Assembly: GCA_002373715.1 (NCBI GenBank) | Contig: DFLI01000051.1 | Location: 7,293 to 71,292, forward strand | Length of the DNA: 64,000 bases | Direction of reading: 5' to 3' | From: Bacteroidales bacterium UBA3623 | Lineage (GTDB): Bacteria; Bacteroidota; Bacteroidia; Bacteroidales; UBA932 | Shown: one piece after another, positions 7,895 through 17,161 of the stretch | Layout of the letters: every line of letters starts with the position of its first letter | How positions within the stretch are numbered: position 1 is the stretch's first letter | The notes under the pieces: generated by a model | Told to the model about the DNA's origin: nothing | What the model saw: the letters and a program-made list of their open reading frames with translations, nothing else | Database searches by the model: none | Program-made: the position numbers and the translations under genes

Positions 7895-9208
7895 ATGAAA
7901 AAGAAAGCCTATATCGAAACCTACGGGTGTCAGATGAACGTCAACGACACCGAGGTTATTTTCTCCATATTGGAAGGTGCAGGGTATGAGCGCACGGAAG
8001 AAATGGACCAGGCAGACCTGGTAATGGCCAACACCTGCTCCATCCGCGACAATGCCGAACAGCGCATCTGGGGCCGCATAGAAGTGTTCAACCAGCTGCG
8101 TTCCCGCAGGCCCGGCCTTGTAGTGGGCATCGTGGGCTGCATGGCAGAGCGCCTGAAGGACAAACTCCTGGACACCCGAAAAGTGGACCTGGTGGTGGGC
8201 CCCGATGCCTACCGCTCCCTGCCGCGCCTGCTGGAAGCCATCGCCCCCGGCAGCCCACAGATAGACGTGCTCCTCTCCCGGGATGAGACCTATGCGGATA
8301 TCACCCCCGTGCGTACGGACAAGAATGGCATATCGGCCTTTATTTCCATTATGCGGGGATGCAACAACGTATGCTCTTATTGTGTTGTTCCCTACACCCG
8401 CGGGGCCGAACGTTCGCGCGACGCTCACTCCATTGTGCGCGAAGCCTGCGACGTTTATCAGAAAGGTTATAAGGAGGTTACCCTCCTGGGACAGAACGTG
8501 GACAGCTACCTGTGGAAGAGCGAAACGGAGACGGTAAACTTTGCCAATCTGCTGGAGCGGGTGGCCGCCATAGCTCCGGACCTTCGCGTGCGTTTTGCCA
8601 CCTCCCACCCTAAGGATATTTCCGACGAGGTTATCTACACCATGGCCGCCCATCCCAATATCTGCAAGCACATCCACCTGCCCGTCCAAAGCGGCAGTTC
8701 CCGCATGCTGGATATCATGCGCCGCAAGTACGACCGCGAGTGGTACCTGGAGCGCGTGGCCAAGATTCGGGAAGTGATGCCGGACTGCGGCCTCACTACG
8801 GACGTAATTGCCGGCTTCTGCTCGGAAACGCCTCAGGACCATCAGGATACGCTCACCCTCATGGAGGCCGTGGGCTTTGACTGGGCCTTTATGTTTGCCT
8901 ACTCAGACCGCCCCGGCACCCTGGCCAACCGCACCATGAAAGACGACGTTCCGGCCGAAGAAAAGAACCGCCGCCTGAACGAGATTATCGAACTACAAAA
9001 CCGCAAGTCCCTGGAGCGTTACCGCGCCCAGATTGGCCGCACGCTGGAAGTGCTGGTGGAAGGCCCCTCCAAGCGGGATCCGGCCATGCTCTGCGGCCGC
9101 GCCTCCAACAATATGATGTGCGTGTTCCCCGCCGCCAGCCGCTCCAAAGGCAGCTACACCCAGGTGGTGGTAAAAGACTGCACATCGGCCACGCTTATTT
9201 GCGAATAA
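7895..9208 (+). CDS. miaB: tRNA-2-methylthio-N6-dimethylallyladenosine synthase
   Basis: Radical-SAM methylthiotransferase that thiomethylates i6A37 in tRNAs reading UNN codons. 437 residues from MKKKAYIETYGC; the open frame extends far upstream, but the promoter element at 7881-7888 excludes those starts. The UPF0004 domain cluster has C12, C48 and a third Cys in GIVGCMAE. The radical-SAM cluster C156-x3-C160-x2-C163 sits in RGCNNVCSYCVVPYTRG. A C-terminal TRAM domain follows (TLEVLVEGPSKRDP...). It ends at its own terminator before mraZ. Confidence 0.96.
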   Translation: MKKKAYIETYGCQMNVNDTEVIFSILEGAGYERTEEMDQADLVMANTCSIRDNAEQRIWGRIEVFNQLRSRRPGLVVGIVGCMAERLKDKLLDTRKVDLVVGPDAYRSLPRLLEAIAPGSPQIDVLLSRDETYADITPVRTDKNGISAFISIMRGCNNVCSYCVVPYTRGAERSRDAHSIVREACDVYQKGYKEVTLLGQNVDSYLWKSETETVNFANLLERVAAIAPDLRVRFATSHPKDISDEVIYTMAAHPNICKHIHLPVQSGSSRMLDIMRRKYDREWYLERVAKIREVMPDCGLTTDVIAGFCSETPQDHQDTLTLMEAVGFDWAFMFAYSDRPGTLANRTMKDDVPAEEKNRRLNEIIELQNRKSLERYRAQIGRTLEVLVEGPSKRDPAMLCGRASNNMMCVFPAASRSKGSYTQVVVKDCTSATLICE

Positions 9209-9230
9209 CGTATCCTCCATATCCCCCACA

Positions 9231-9257
9231 GACCGCCCCGCAAGGCGGTCTTTTTTT
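9231..9257 (+). terminator. Rho-independent terminator of miaB
   Basis: GACCGCC (9231-9237), loop CCGCAA, GGCGGTC (9244-9250), then seven T. It separates miaB from the division cluster. Confidence 0.9.
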
Positions 9258-9318
9258 GGCTGTGGAAAACTTTGTGGAAAATTTTGGGAGAAAATGGAAG
9301 AAAATGGAAAATATTTCC

Positions 9319-9326
9319 TAACTTTG
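9319..9326 (+). promoter_or_regulatory. Promoter -7 element (TAACTTTG) of the division cluster
   Basis: TAACTTTG lies 32 bases before the mraZ ATG in an A-rich tract (9290-9320). This is the only clear TAnnTTTG element I see ahead of the division cluster, whose genes mostly overlap. GTGGAAAA repeats just upstream (9262-9281) could be MraZ sites, but I cannot confirm that. Confidence 0.6.
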
Positions 9327-9358
9327 TCCCCAGCGTGAAAGTATAAAGTTTAACGAGC

Positions 9359-9820
9359 ATGGTCAGATTCTTCGGCAAAGCCACCGGCAAGGTAGATGAC
9401 AAGGGACGCCTGGTGTTCCCTTCCATCTTCCGTGACGCCATGATAAGGGGCTGCGCGGAAGATATGACGCTTGTGGTCAAAAAGAACGTGCACCAGCGTT
9501 GCCTGGACCTGTTCCCCTACGAGGAGTGGGTGCGCCGCAGCGACAAAGTGCTCGAAAACCGAGACCCTGAACTGAATATCGAAGACGCTGAATTTTGGAC
9601 CAAGTACAACGACGGTGTCTTCACCCTGGTTCCCGATGGAAAACTGGGCCGCCTGAACATCCCGTCCGAGTTGCTTGAGAGTGCAGGTATTACCAAAGAG
9701 GTAGTATTCGGCGGTGTCGGCTACAAGCTCCAGATTTGGGACGCAGAAACCATGAAAGCCGACCTTCTCTCCGACGAGAAGTTCAAAGAAACCGCATCGA
9801 GACTATCCGTAAGAAAATAG
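9359..9820 (+). CDS. mraZ: Division/cell wall cluster regulator MraZ
   Basis: 153 residues with two SpoVT/AbrB-type swapped-hairpin repeats, the first with KVDDKGRLVFPSIFRD and the second with VPDGKLGRLNIPSELLESAGI. MraZ is a DNA-binding regulator of its own operon in characterised bacteria. First gene of the cluster, 12 bases before rsmH. Confidence 0.95.
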   Translation: MVRFFGKATGKVDDKGRLVFPSIFRDAMIRGCAEDMTLVVKKNVHQRCLDLFPYEEWVRRSDKVLENRDPELNIEDAEFWTKYNDGVFTLVPDGKLGRLNIPSELLESAGITKEVVFGGVGYKLQIWDAETMKADLLSDEKFKETASRLSVRK

Positions 9821-9832
9821 GAGGTCTCGAGA

Positions 9833-10828
9833 ATGTCTGAATATCATATTCCTGTGTTGTTGGCGGAGAGTGTTTCCGCCCTCATCACAAATCCCGACGG
9901 AACATACGCAGATGCCACTTTCGGAGGCGGTGGACACACCGCTGCCGTACTTTCACGCTTATCTGGTGACGGACGCGTCATCGCCTTCGATCGTGACATC
10001 GATGCGATAAAGGGAGCCCTGAAGGACCCCCGGCTCACCCTGGTGCACAACAACTTCCGCTTTATCGAAAATTACGCAACCCTCTTAAGCCGTAGCACCT
10101 CCGAAGAGTTAGCGGAGCGCCGGGGGATAATAGGGGGCAGCGCCCCCTCAAACGAAGTGGATGCCGTCGGGCACGCAGTGTTCGACGGCGTGCTGGCCGA
10201 TTTGGGCGTCAGTTCTCACCAGTTTGACACCGCCGAGCGCGGCTTCAGCTTTCGCTTCGAAGATTCTCCGTTGGATATGCGCATGAACCAGGGAGCCAAA
10301 CTGAACGCAGCCGAGGTGGTGAACACCTACCCCGAGGCAGACCTGGAGCGAATCCTGAAGCTGTACGGAGAGGTGGACGGAGCCCGCAACATGGCCCGCC
10401 TCATTGCCGATGCCCGCAGCACCCGGGAGCTCCGCACCACCGGAGACCTGGACCAGGCCATTGCCCGTATGCTCCCCCGCGGAGCCGAGCATAAGGTGCT
10501 GGCCAAGGTATACCAGGCCCTGCGCATTGAAGTGAACCAGGAAATGCGCTCCCTGGAGAAGTTCCTGGACGGCGCCTGCCGCAGCCTGAAGCCCGGCGGC
10601 CGCCTGGTGGTTATCACCTACCACAGCCTGGAAGACCGTATGGTGAAGAATTTCATCAAGGCCGGCAATGTGGAAGGAATTGTAAAGGAAGACCTGTATG
10701 GCCGCGTGCAGGCCCCTCTGGAGGCCGTGAACCGCAAGCCCATCCTGCCTTCCGAAGAAGAAATTGCCGGAAACACTCGCGCCCGCAGCGCAAAGCTCCG
10801 CATAGCCCAGAGGAGGACAGAGGAATGA
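9833..10828 (+). CDS. rsmH: 16S rRNA (cytosine1402-N4)-methyltransferase
   Basis: SAM-dependent methyltransferase acting on C1402 of 16S rRNA. 331 residues: motif I DATFGGGGHTAAVL, LADLGVSSHQFD, FSFRFEDSPLDMRMN, and the C-terminal VITYHSLEDRMVKNFI. It is longer than the usual 300-315. The extra residues lie just before GVLADLGVSS (about 87-118), where the DNA contains a short G5/C5 palindrome (10132-10148) that looks like an in-frame repeat insertion. ATGA overlap with ftsL. Confidence 0.95.
   Translation: MSEYHIPVLLAESVSALITNPDGTYADATFGGGGHTAAVLSRLSGDGRVIAFDRDIDAIKGALKDPRLTLVHNNFRFIENYATLLSRSTSEELAERRGIIGGSAPSNEVDAVGHAVFDGVLADLGVSSHQFDTAERGFSFRFEDSPLDMRMNQGAKLNAAEVVNTYPEADLERILKLYGEVDGARNMARLIADARSTRELRTTGDLDQAIARMLPRGAEHKVLAKVYQALRIEVNQEMRSLEKFLDGACRSLKPGGRLVVITYHSLEDRMVKNFIKAGNVEGIVKEDLYGRVQAPLEAVNRKPILPSEEEIAGNTRARSAKLRIAQRRTEE
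10121..10148 (+). repeat. Palindromic insertion inside rsmH
   Basis: AGGGGGC (10132-10138), loop AGC, GCCCCCT (10142-10148), preceded by CGGGGGATAA. It is translated in frame as part of ERRGIIGGSAPSNE, in a region where RsmH proteins vary in length. It is similar in style to the G/C-rich hairpin at 29341-29360. Confidence 0.5.
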
Positions 10829-11169
10829 GCAGCATAGGAGAAATGTGGCAAAAGTTCCGCAAGGGCATGAGGAGTTTCCGCAACGGAGAGTTTCTCCTGA
10901 AGGTGGGGGCCGACAAGTTCTACATGCACATCATGTACCTGTTCCTCCTGATGTGGCTGAGCATCCTGCTGAGCCTGAAGGTGGACAAAACCCTCTCCCG
11001 CGTGGGAGAAAACAAAACCGCCATTGAGCAGCTGCGCATCTACCATGCCCAGAAAGAGGCCCAACTGGTGAAACTGCACAGCGCATCGGCCGCCGAAAAG
11101 CGCCTGCGCGAACTGGGTTCCCCGGTAACCATCCCCCAGGAACCCGCTACTGTAGTGAAGAAGAAATGA
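10825..11169 (+). CDS. ftsL: FtsL-like division protein
   Basis: 114 residues with one transmembrane segment (about 34-52, IMYLFLLMWLSILLSL) followed by a short coiled-coil (TLSRVGENKTAIEQLRIYHAQKEAQLVKLH), the bitopic layout of FtsL. Sequence identity in this family is very low; the assignment rests on topology and on position between rsmH and ftsI. It overlaps both neighbours by 4 bases. Confidence 0.82.
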   Translation: MSSIGEMWQKFRKGMRSFRNGEFLLKVGADKFYMHIMYLFLLMWLSILLSLKVDKTLSRVGENKTAIEQLRIYHAQKEAQLVKLHSASAAEKRLRELGSPVTIPQEPATVVKKK

Positions 11170-13082
11170 GCAAGCAGAATTCAGAAATACAGGATACCAT
11201 CGAAAACCGCGACCGAATTCACGTGGTGATGTTCTTCCTGTCCTATGTGTTCCTATTCCTCGGAATAGGGATTCTGGCTTGCATTATCCATATCCAGACG
11301 TCCTATCATGTAGATGAGAAGGTGATCGGCCTGTTCCGTCCTTCATCGGCCCTGCATGTGGAGCAGCCTGTGCGCGGACGCATCCTGGCCACCGACGGGC
11401 GCCCGCTGGCCCTGTCGGCCCCCCTCTACGATATTTATATGGACTGCACCGTGAAGAAGCAGTACTACAAGGAGAACGGGAAAGACAGCCTGGAGCGCGT
11501 ATGGCGCAGCAAGGCTCGCGAACTGGCGGTGTACCTGAGCAACCAGTTCAGGGATAAATCGGCCGATCAGTATGCCAACCTTATCCTGAAGGGCCGCGAC
11601 AACAACAACCGCTACCTGCTCATCCGCAAGAACGTGGACCTGGAGACGGTGAAGCTGGTGAAGACCTTCCCGCTGTACCGCGAGGGAACCTATACCGGCG
11701 GCATCATTGTGGAACCGCACGAGGAACGCATCTACCCCTACGATTCCCTGGCCCGCCGTACCATCGGCTATGTGAAAGACATTTCCCGCAAGGGCCTGGA
11801 AGACAGCTTTGACAGCGAGCTCCACGGCCACGAGGGCTATGAATGGCGCCGCGTAACAGACAACAACCGCTGGGTGAGAGACCTGGATTCTGCCGTGGTG
11901 GCCGTGCAGGACGGCAACGACATCCGCACCACCATCAATGTGGACTTCCAGGACCTGGCCGACCGCGCACTCCGAGCCCAGATTAACGAAAACCCGGATG
12001 TAAGGGCCGGTATCTGCGTGATTATGGAAACCAAGACCGGAGCCATCCGCGCCATGGTGAACCTCTCCCGCGGAGAAACGCCCCAGACGGTGCTGTGGGA
12101 GCGCGAGAACCTGGTGCTCACCGAAAGGGGCGAGCAGGGTTCCGTGATGAAGACCGCCACGTTGCTTTCCTTAGTGGAAGACGGTCACGTGAAGAAACTG
12201 AGCCAGACCCTGCCCACCAACAACGGCTGGGTACCCAACTGGCGCCATCCCGGCAGCGCTTCCGAATACCCGCACGACGACCATATCAGCGATTACCAGC
12301 GCCAGACCGGCCGCCGCGACATTACCGTGATGCACGGCTTTGAGATTTCTTCCAACTACGTTTTTGCCCAGCTGGCAGAAACCTATTATGGAAAGAGACC
12401 CCAGGAACTGTTTGACCACCTGTATTCCTACCGGCTGGGAGAAGCCTTCGACTTTGACATCGAGGGCCTGCGCGCCCCTTCGGTAACCCGCCCCGGAACG
12501 CCCGGCTGGTCCAACAACACCTTGGGCACCGTAGCCTACGGATACGGCCTCAGCGTAACCCCGCTGCATGTAGTTACCTTCTACAACGGCATTGCCAACC
12601 GCGGCCGCATGATGAAACCCTACCTGGTGGAGAGCGTGGAGAAAGACGGGAAGATTATCAAGAAGTTTGTGCCGTCGGCCCTGAACGAGAGCATCTGCTC
12701 CCCCGCCGCGGCCGATACGGTGACCAAGGCCCTGCGCGCCGTGGTGGTGAATGGTACCGCCACCCGCCTGAAGGGAGCCAAACTGCCCGTTGCGGGCAAA
12801 ACCGGTACCGCCCGCGTGGTGCTGCCCAACGGCCAGTACCAGGATGCCAGCGGAAGGAAGAAGAACCAGGGTACCTTCGTGGGCTTCTTCCCGGCCGATA
12901 AACCCAAGTACACCATCCTGGTGACGGTGTACTCCTATCTGTCCAACAAGAGCTTCTACGGTGGTACCATGCCGGCCCTGGCCGTGCGGGACATTGTGGA
13001 CCGGCTGTATGCCCTGGACGAAGATTGGCGCCCGGTGTTGCACCCCACCGACGCAGTACCTGTAATGGAGAAAGAGAAATGA
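11166..13082 (+). CDS. ftsI: Septal peptidoglycan transpeptidase (PBP3/FtsI type)
   Basis: 638-residue class B penicillin-binding protein that crosslinks septal wall. One N-terminal membrane anchor (about 19-43) is followed by a dimerisation domain and a transpeptidase domain with all three active-site motifs: S326-V-M-K329, S395-S-N397 and K545-T-G. I see no C-terminal PASTA repeat, which some relatives carry. It overlaps ftsL by 4 bases, and the murE ATG lies across its stop. Confidence 0.95.
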   Translation: MSKQNSEIQDTIENRDRIHVVMFFLSYVFLFLGIGILACIIHIQTSYHVDEKVIGLFRPSSALHVEQPVRGRILATDGRPLALSAPLYDIYMDCTVKKQYYKENGKDSLERVWRSKARELAVYLSNQFRDKSADQYANLILKGRDNNNRYLLIRKNVDLETVKLVKTFPLYREGTYTGGIIVEPHEERIYPYDSLARRTIGYVKDISRKGLEDSFDSELHGHEGYEWRRVTDNNRWVRDLDSAVVAVQDGNDIRTTINVDFQDLADRALRAQINENPDVRAGICVIMETKTGAIRAMVNLSRGETPQTVLWERENLVLTERGEQGSVMKTATLLSLVEDGHVKKLSQTLPTNNGWVPNWRHPGSASEYPHDDHISDYQRQTGRRDITVMHGFEISSNYVFAQLAETYYGKRPQELFDHLYSYRLGEAFDFDIEGLRAPSVTRPGTPGWSNNTLGTVAYGYGLSVTPLHVVTFYNGIANRGRMMKPYLVESVEKDGKIIKKFVPSALNESICSPAAADTVTKALRAVVVNGTATRLKGAKLPVAGKTGTARVVLPNGQYQDASGRKKNQGTFVGFFPADKPKYTILVTVYSYLSNKSFYGGTMPALAVRDIVDRLYALDEDWRPVLHPTDAVPVMEKEK

Positions 13083-14488
13083 ACGTTAAAGACTTTAAAC
13101 TGATTACCGCCGATTCCCGGAAAGTCATTCCCGGAGCGCTGTTCGTAGCCGTAAGGGGCTATGCCAGCGACGGACACAACTATATCCAAAGCGCCATTGA
13201 GAAGGGTGCTACGGGCATTATCTGCGAAGAGATTCCCCAGGGGATTAACCAGGAAGGAGTGCAATTTGAGGTGGTAGAAAACAGTCGCAGGGCATTGGCG
13301 CTGGCGGCCGATGAATTCTACGACCACCCCTCCGGCAAGCTCACCCTGGTGGGCATTACCGGCACCAACGGCAAAACCACCACGGTAACCCTCCTGTACC
13401 GCCTGTTCAAGGGTCTGGGCTACCAGTGCGGCCTGCTTTCCACCATAGCCAATTACGTGGGAGACGAGCGTTTTGAGACGGAAAACACCACTGTGGATCC
13501 GGTTTCCCTCAACGCCCTCATGGCCCGGATGGTGGACAAAGGATGCGAGTATTGCTTCATGGAGGTGAGCTCCATTGGCGTGGAGCAGGACCGTGTAACC
13601 GGGCTGGAGTTTGCCATGGGCATCTTCTCCAACCTCACCCACGACCACCTGGATTACCACAAAACCTTTGCAGAGTACCTGCGTTGCAAGAAACTCTTCT
13701 TTGACAACCTATCTCCCAAGGCCATCGCCCTCATCAATACGGACGACAAGAACGGCCCCGTGATGGTGCAGAACTGCAAAGCCACCACCGTCACCTATTC
13801 CGTAAAAGGCCTGGCGGACCATACCGCCCGCATCCTGGAACAGAGCGTGGACGGCATGCTCCTGAAGATAGACGGCACGGAAACCTGGGTGCGCCTGATT
13901 GGCGTGCACAACGCCTACAACCTGCTGGCCATCTACAGCGCCGCCGTTTGCCTGGGCGCCAAGCCCGAGGAAACGCTGGTGGCCTTGTCCCAGCTGGAGA
14001 GCGCCCCCGGACGCCTGGAGAACCTGAGCGGCCCCAAGGGCATCACCGTGGTGCTGGACTACGCCCACACGCCCGACGCCCTGGAGAACGTGCTCAAGTG
14101 CCTGCGCAACATATCGGCCGATCGCCAGCTCATCTGCGTGTTCGGCTGCGGCGGAGACCGTGACAAGACCAAGCGCCCGGAAATGGCCCAGATTGCCCAG
14201 CAGTTGAGCGACCGCGTGGTGATTACCTCCGACAACCCCCGCACCGAGGACCCGGAGGCCATAGTGGCCGATATCAAAGCCGGTCTGGACGCCAAGGGCC
14301 TGGCCAAGACGCTCACCATCACCGACCGCCGGGAAGCCATCCGCACTGCCATCCTCACCGCTCCGGAGGGCGCCGTGATTCTGCTGGCCGGCAAGGGACA
14401 TGAAGACTACCAGATTCTGGGACACGAGAAAGTGTCCTTCGTGGAAAAAGATATCGTGAACGAAACCTTTAAACTGATGCTGCAATGA
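13079..14488 (+). CDS. murE: UDP-MurNAc-tripeptide synthetase (meso-DAP adding)
   Basis: 469 residues from MNVKDFKLIT, whose ATG overlaps the ftsI stop; upstream in-frame starts are inside ftsI. It adds the third stem-peptide residue to UDP-MurNAc-L-Ala-D-Glu. The ATP loop GTNGKTTT starts at G95. The D385-N-P-R388 motif is the signature of enzymes that add meso-diaminopimelate rather than lysine, so this cell should have DAP-type wall. Confidence 0.96.
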   Translation: MNVKDFKLITADSRKVIPGALFVAVRGYASDGHNYIQSAIEKGATGIICEEIPQGINQEGVQFEVVENSRRALALAADEFYDHPSGKLTLVGITGTNGKTTTVTLLYRLFKGLGYQCGLLSTIANYVGDERFETENTTVDPVSLNALMARMVDKGCEYCFMEVSSIGVEQDRVTGLEFAMGIFSNLTHDHLDYHKTFAEYLRCKKLFFDNLSPKAIALINTDDKNGPVMVQNCKATTVTYSVKGLADHTARILEQSVDGMLLKIDGTETWVRLIGVHNAYNLLAIYSAAVCLGAKPEETLVALSQLESAPGRLENLSGPKGITVVLDYAHTPDALENVLKCLRNISADRQLICVFGCGGDRDKTKRPEMAQIAQQLSDRVVITSDNPRTEDPEAIVADIKAGLDAKGLAKTLTITDRREAIRTAILTAPEGAVILLAGKGHEDYQILGHEKVSFVEKDIVNETFKLMLQ

Positions 14489-15777
14489 TTTACCATCTGT
14501 TCCAATACCTGGAGAAAGTGGGAGTGGACCTCCCCGGCATGGGCCTGATGCACTACCTGAGCTTCCGCGCCATGGCGGCCGCCGTGACGGCTATGCTGGT
14601 AGCTCTGTTTGCAGGCAACAAAATCATTGACTGGCTGCGGGCCAAGCAGATTGGAGAAACCGTGCGGGACCTGGGTCTGGCCGACCAGATCCAGAAGAAA
14701 GGCACCCCCACCATGGGCGGTCTCATCATCATCCTGTCCATCCTGAGCGGCGTGCTCCTGTTCTGCGACCTCAGTAACATCTATGTGCAGCTTCTGCTGG
14801 TGAGCACCCTCTGGTGCGGCGCCCTGGGCTTTGCCGACGATTACATCAAGGTGTTCAAGCACCGCAAGGAAGGCATGAGCGAGAAGGGTAAGCTCATCGG
14901 CCAGGTTATCCTGGGTTTCATCGTGGGCCTTACCGTGTGGATGAGCCCCAACATCGTGGTCCGTGAAAAGGTGGAAGTGAAGGAGAGCGTGGAGCGCCGG
15001 CTGGAGACGGAAACCACCGTGACCAGCGGCCGATATGTACAGGAAGATGTGGTGAAGAGCACCAAGACCACCATCCCCTTTGTGAAGAACCACGAATTTG
15101 ACTACCGCTGGCTCTCCCCCGTGAAGGGCAAATGGGGCTGGTACTGCAAGTGGGCCATCTACGTGCTCATGATTGTGCTGGTGATTACCGCCTGCTCCAA
15201 CGGCACCAACCTTACCGACGGTCTGGACGGCCTGGCGGCCGGGACATCGGCCGTAGTGGGTGTGGTACTGGGCGTCCTGGCCTGGCTGGGAGGCAACCTA
15301 ATAGACTCCAATTACCTGAATATCATGTATATACCAGGGTCGGGCGAGATTGCCATCTTCATGAGTGCCTTTGTGGGAGCCCTCATTGGCTTCCTCTGGT
15401 ACAACTCCTTCCCGGCCCAGGTGTTTATGGGAGATACCGGCAGCCTCACCATTGGCGGCATCATTGGTGTGAGCGCCGTTCTCATGCGTAAGGAACTGCT
15501 TATTCCCCTGCTGTGCGGCATCTTCTTCGTGGAGAGCCTTTCGGTGCTCCTGCAGCGGAGTTACTTCCGCTACACCCGCAAGCGCACCGGCACGGGCGTG
15601 CGCATCTGGAGCATGGCTCCGCTGCACCATCATTACCAGGATAAGGCCTCCCCGGCGGGCCCGGTGCTTATCCCCAAGCCCGTTCCGCCCCAGCACGAGG
15701 TGAAGATTACAACCCGTTTTATCATTGTAGGAATTATACTGGCCGTAAGTACACTGGCCCTGTTAAAGATAAGATAA
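14485..15777 (+). CDS. mraY: Phospho-MurNAc-pentapeptide transferase
   Basis: Integral membrane enzyme making lipid I from UDP-MurNAc-pentapeptide and undecaprenyl phosphate. 430 residues, multiple membrane segments. Conserved acidic motifs: FADDYIKV, NLTDGLDGLA, and the HHH-type C-terminal motif APLHHHYQ. Compared with the ~360-residue E. coli enzyme it has a loop of about 60-70 charged residues (about 155-215, VREKVEVKESVERRL...), as is usual in Bacteroidota. It is followed by a repeat-containing 46-base gap, the widest spacing inside the cluster. Confidence 0.95.
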   Translation: MIYHLFQYLEKVGVDLPGMGLMHYLSFRAMAAAVTAMLVALFAGNKIIDWLRAKQIGETVRDLGLADQIQKKGTPTMGGLIIILSILSGVLLFCDLSNIYVQLLLVSTLWCGALGFADDYIKVFKHRKEGMSEKGKLIGQVILGFIVGLTVWMSPNIVVREKVEVKESVERRLETETTVTSGRYVQEDVVKSTKTTIPFVKNHEFDYRWLSPVKGKWGWYCKWAIYVLMIVLVITACSNGTNLTDGLDGLAAGTSAVVGVVLGVLAWLGGNLIDSNYLNIMYIPGSGEIAIFMSAFVGALIGFLWYNSFPAQVFMGDTGSLTIGGIIGVSAVLMRKELLIPLLCGIFFVESLSVLLQRSYFRYTRKRTGTGVRIWSMAPLHHHYQDKASPAGPVLIPKPVPPQHEVKITTRFIIVGIILAVSTLALLKIR

Positions 15778-15778
15778 C

Positions 15779-15806
15779 TGTCATTCTGAGCGAAGCGAAG
15801 AATCTG
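15779..15806 (+). repeat. Dispersed repeat with motif CATTCTGAGCGAAGCGAAGA
   Basis: The gap between mraY and murD begins with TGTCATTCTGAGCGAAGCGA and continues AGAATCTG. I recognise this as a short sequence scattered through many Bacteroidota genomes. It is the only non-coding material of note in the gap. Confidence 0.65.
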
Positions 15807-15823
15807 TATAAAGAAGTGAAATT

Positions 15824-17158
15824 ATGTCTAGAGTAGTAGTTTTAGGTGGCGCCGAAAGTGGAGTGGGCGCCGCAGTATTGGCAAAAGTAAAAGGTTTTGA
15901 TGTGTTCCTGAGCGACAAGGGACAGATCAAGGAAGAATATGTGCAAACCCTCCAGAAGTGGGAAATTCCCTTCGAGCAGGGACAGCACACGGAAGATCTC
16001 ATCCTGAATGCCGATGAGGTGGTGAAGAGCCCCGGTATCCCCGGGACGGTTCCCATGGTGCAGAAGATTCGGGAGAGGGGTATCCGCGTGGTGTCTGAGA
16101 TTGAGTTTGCCAGCCGCTTCGACAGTGCAAAGAAGATTTGCATCACCGGTTCCAACGGCAAAACTACCACCACTTCCCTTATTTATTACCTCCTGAAGAA
16201 CGCCGGCCTGAACGTAGGCCTGGGCGGCAACATCGGCAAGAGCTACGCTTATCAGGTGGCCACCGAGCACTTCGACTACTACGTGCTGGAGATTAGCAGT
16301 TTCCAGCTGGACGACATTTACGATTTCCGTCCGGACATTGCCATCATCACCAACATCACTCCCGACCACCTGGACCGCTACGACCACAAGATGGAAAACT
16401 ACGTGGCCGCCAAGTTCAACATTACCCGCAACCTCACCCAGGACGACTGCTTTATCTTCGACTCTGACGATGCCATTACCATCGGCCATCTGAATAATAT
16501 TGTACTGCGCTGCAAGATGCTGCCCTTCTCCCAGGAGAAAGAGGTGGAGCAGGGCGCCTTCCTCCGCGACAAGAAGATGGTTATCCGCTACGAGAAAGAG
16601 GAAACTGACATCTTCCTGGAAGAACTGGCCCTGGGCGGAAAGCACAATATCTACAACTCCATGGCCGCTGCCCTGGCCGCCAAAGCCACCGGTATTGAGA
16701 ATGAGGTGATTCGCAAGTCGCTGGCCACCTTCCAGCCCATCGAGCACCGCCTGGAGCCAGTTCTGAGCATTAAGGATGTGCTGTACATTAACGACTCCAA
16801 GGCCACCAACGTGGACAGCGCCTGGTATGCCCTGGAATGCCAGAAGCAGCCCGTAGTATGGATTGTGGGCGGCACCGACAAGGGCAACGACTACAGCGTG
16901 CTGGAGGACCTGGTGAGAGAGAAAGTGAAAGCCATCGTGTGCCTGGGAGTGGACAACTCCAAGATTCACGCTGCCTTTGAGAAGATTGTTCCCATCATTG
17001 CCGATACGCGCAGTGCAGAGGAAGCCGTTAAGAAAAGTGCCCAGCTGGCCCACCCCGGAGACGTGGTGCTCCTGAGCCCCTGCTGCGCCAGTTTTGACCT
17101 TTTCAAGAATTACGAAGACCGGGGCGAGCAGTTCAAGGCTGCCGTCCGTAAACTGTAA
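15824..17158 (+). CDS. murD: UDP-MurNAc-L-alanine--D-glutamate ligase
   Basis: Adds D-Glu to UDP-MurNAc-L-Ala in the cytosol. 444 residues: N-terminal Rossmann-like UDP-binding domain (VVLGGAESGVG), ATP loop GSNGKTTT from G109, NITPDHLDRYD, and INDSKATN in the C-terminal domain. The DNA upstream of the ATG is a repeat rather than the tight overlap typical of this cluster. Confidence 0.96.
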   Translation: MSRVVVLGGAESGVGAAVLAKVKGFDVFLSDKGQIKEEYVQTLQKWEIPFEQGQHTEDLILNADEVVKSPGIPGTVPMVQKIRERGIRVVSEIEFASRFDSAKKICITGSNGKTTTTSLIYYLLKNAGLNVGLGGNIGKSYAYQVATEHFDYYVLEISSFQLDDIYDFRPDIAIITNITPDHLDRYDHKMENYVAAKFNITRNLTQDDCFIFDSDDAITIGHLNNIVLRCKMLPFSQEKEVEQGAFLRDKKMVIRYEKEETDIFLEELALGGKHNIYNSMAAALAAKATGIENEVIRKSLATFQPIEHRLEPVLSIKDVLYINDSKATNVDSAWYALECQKQPVVWIVGGTDKGNDYSVLEDLVREKVKAIVCLGVDNSKIHAAFEKIVPIIADTRSAEEAVKKSAQLAHPGDVVLLSPCCASFDLFKNYEDRGEQFKAAVRKL

Positions 17159-17161
17159 ACC

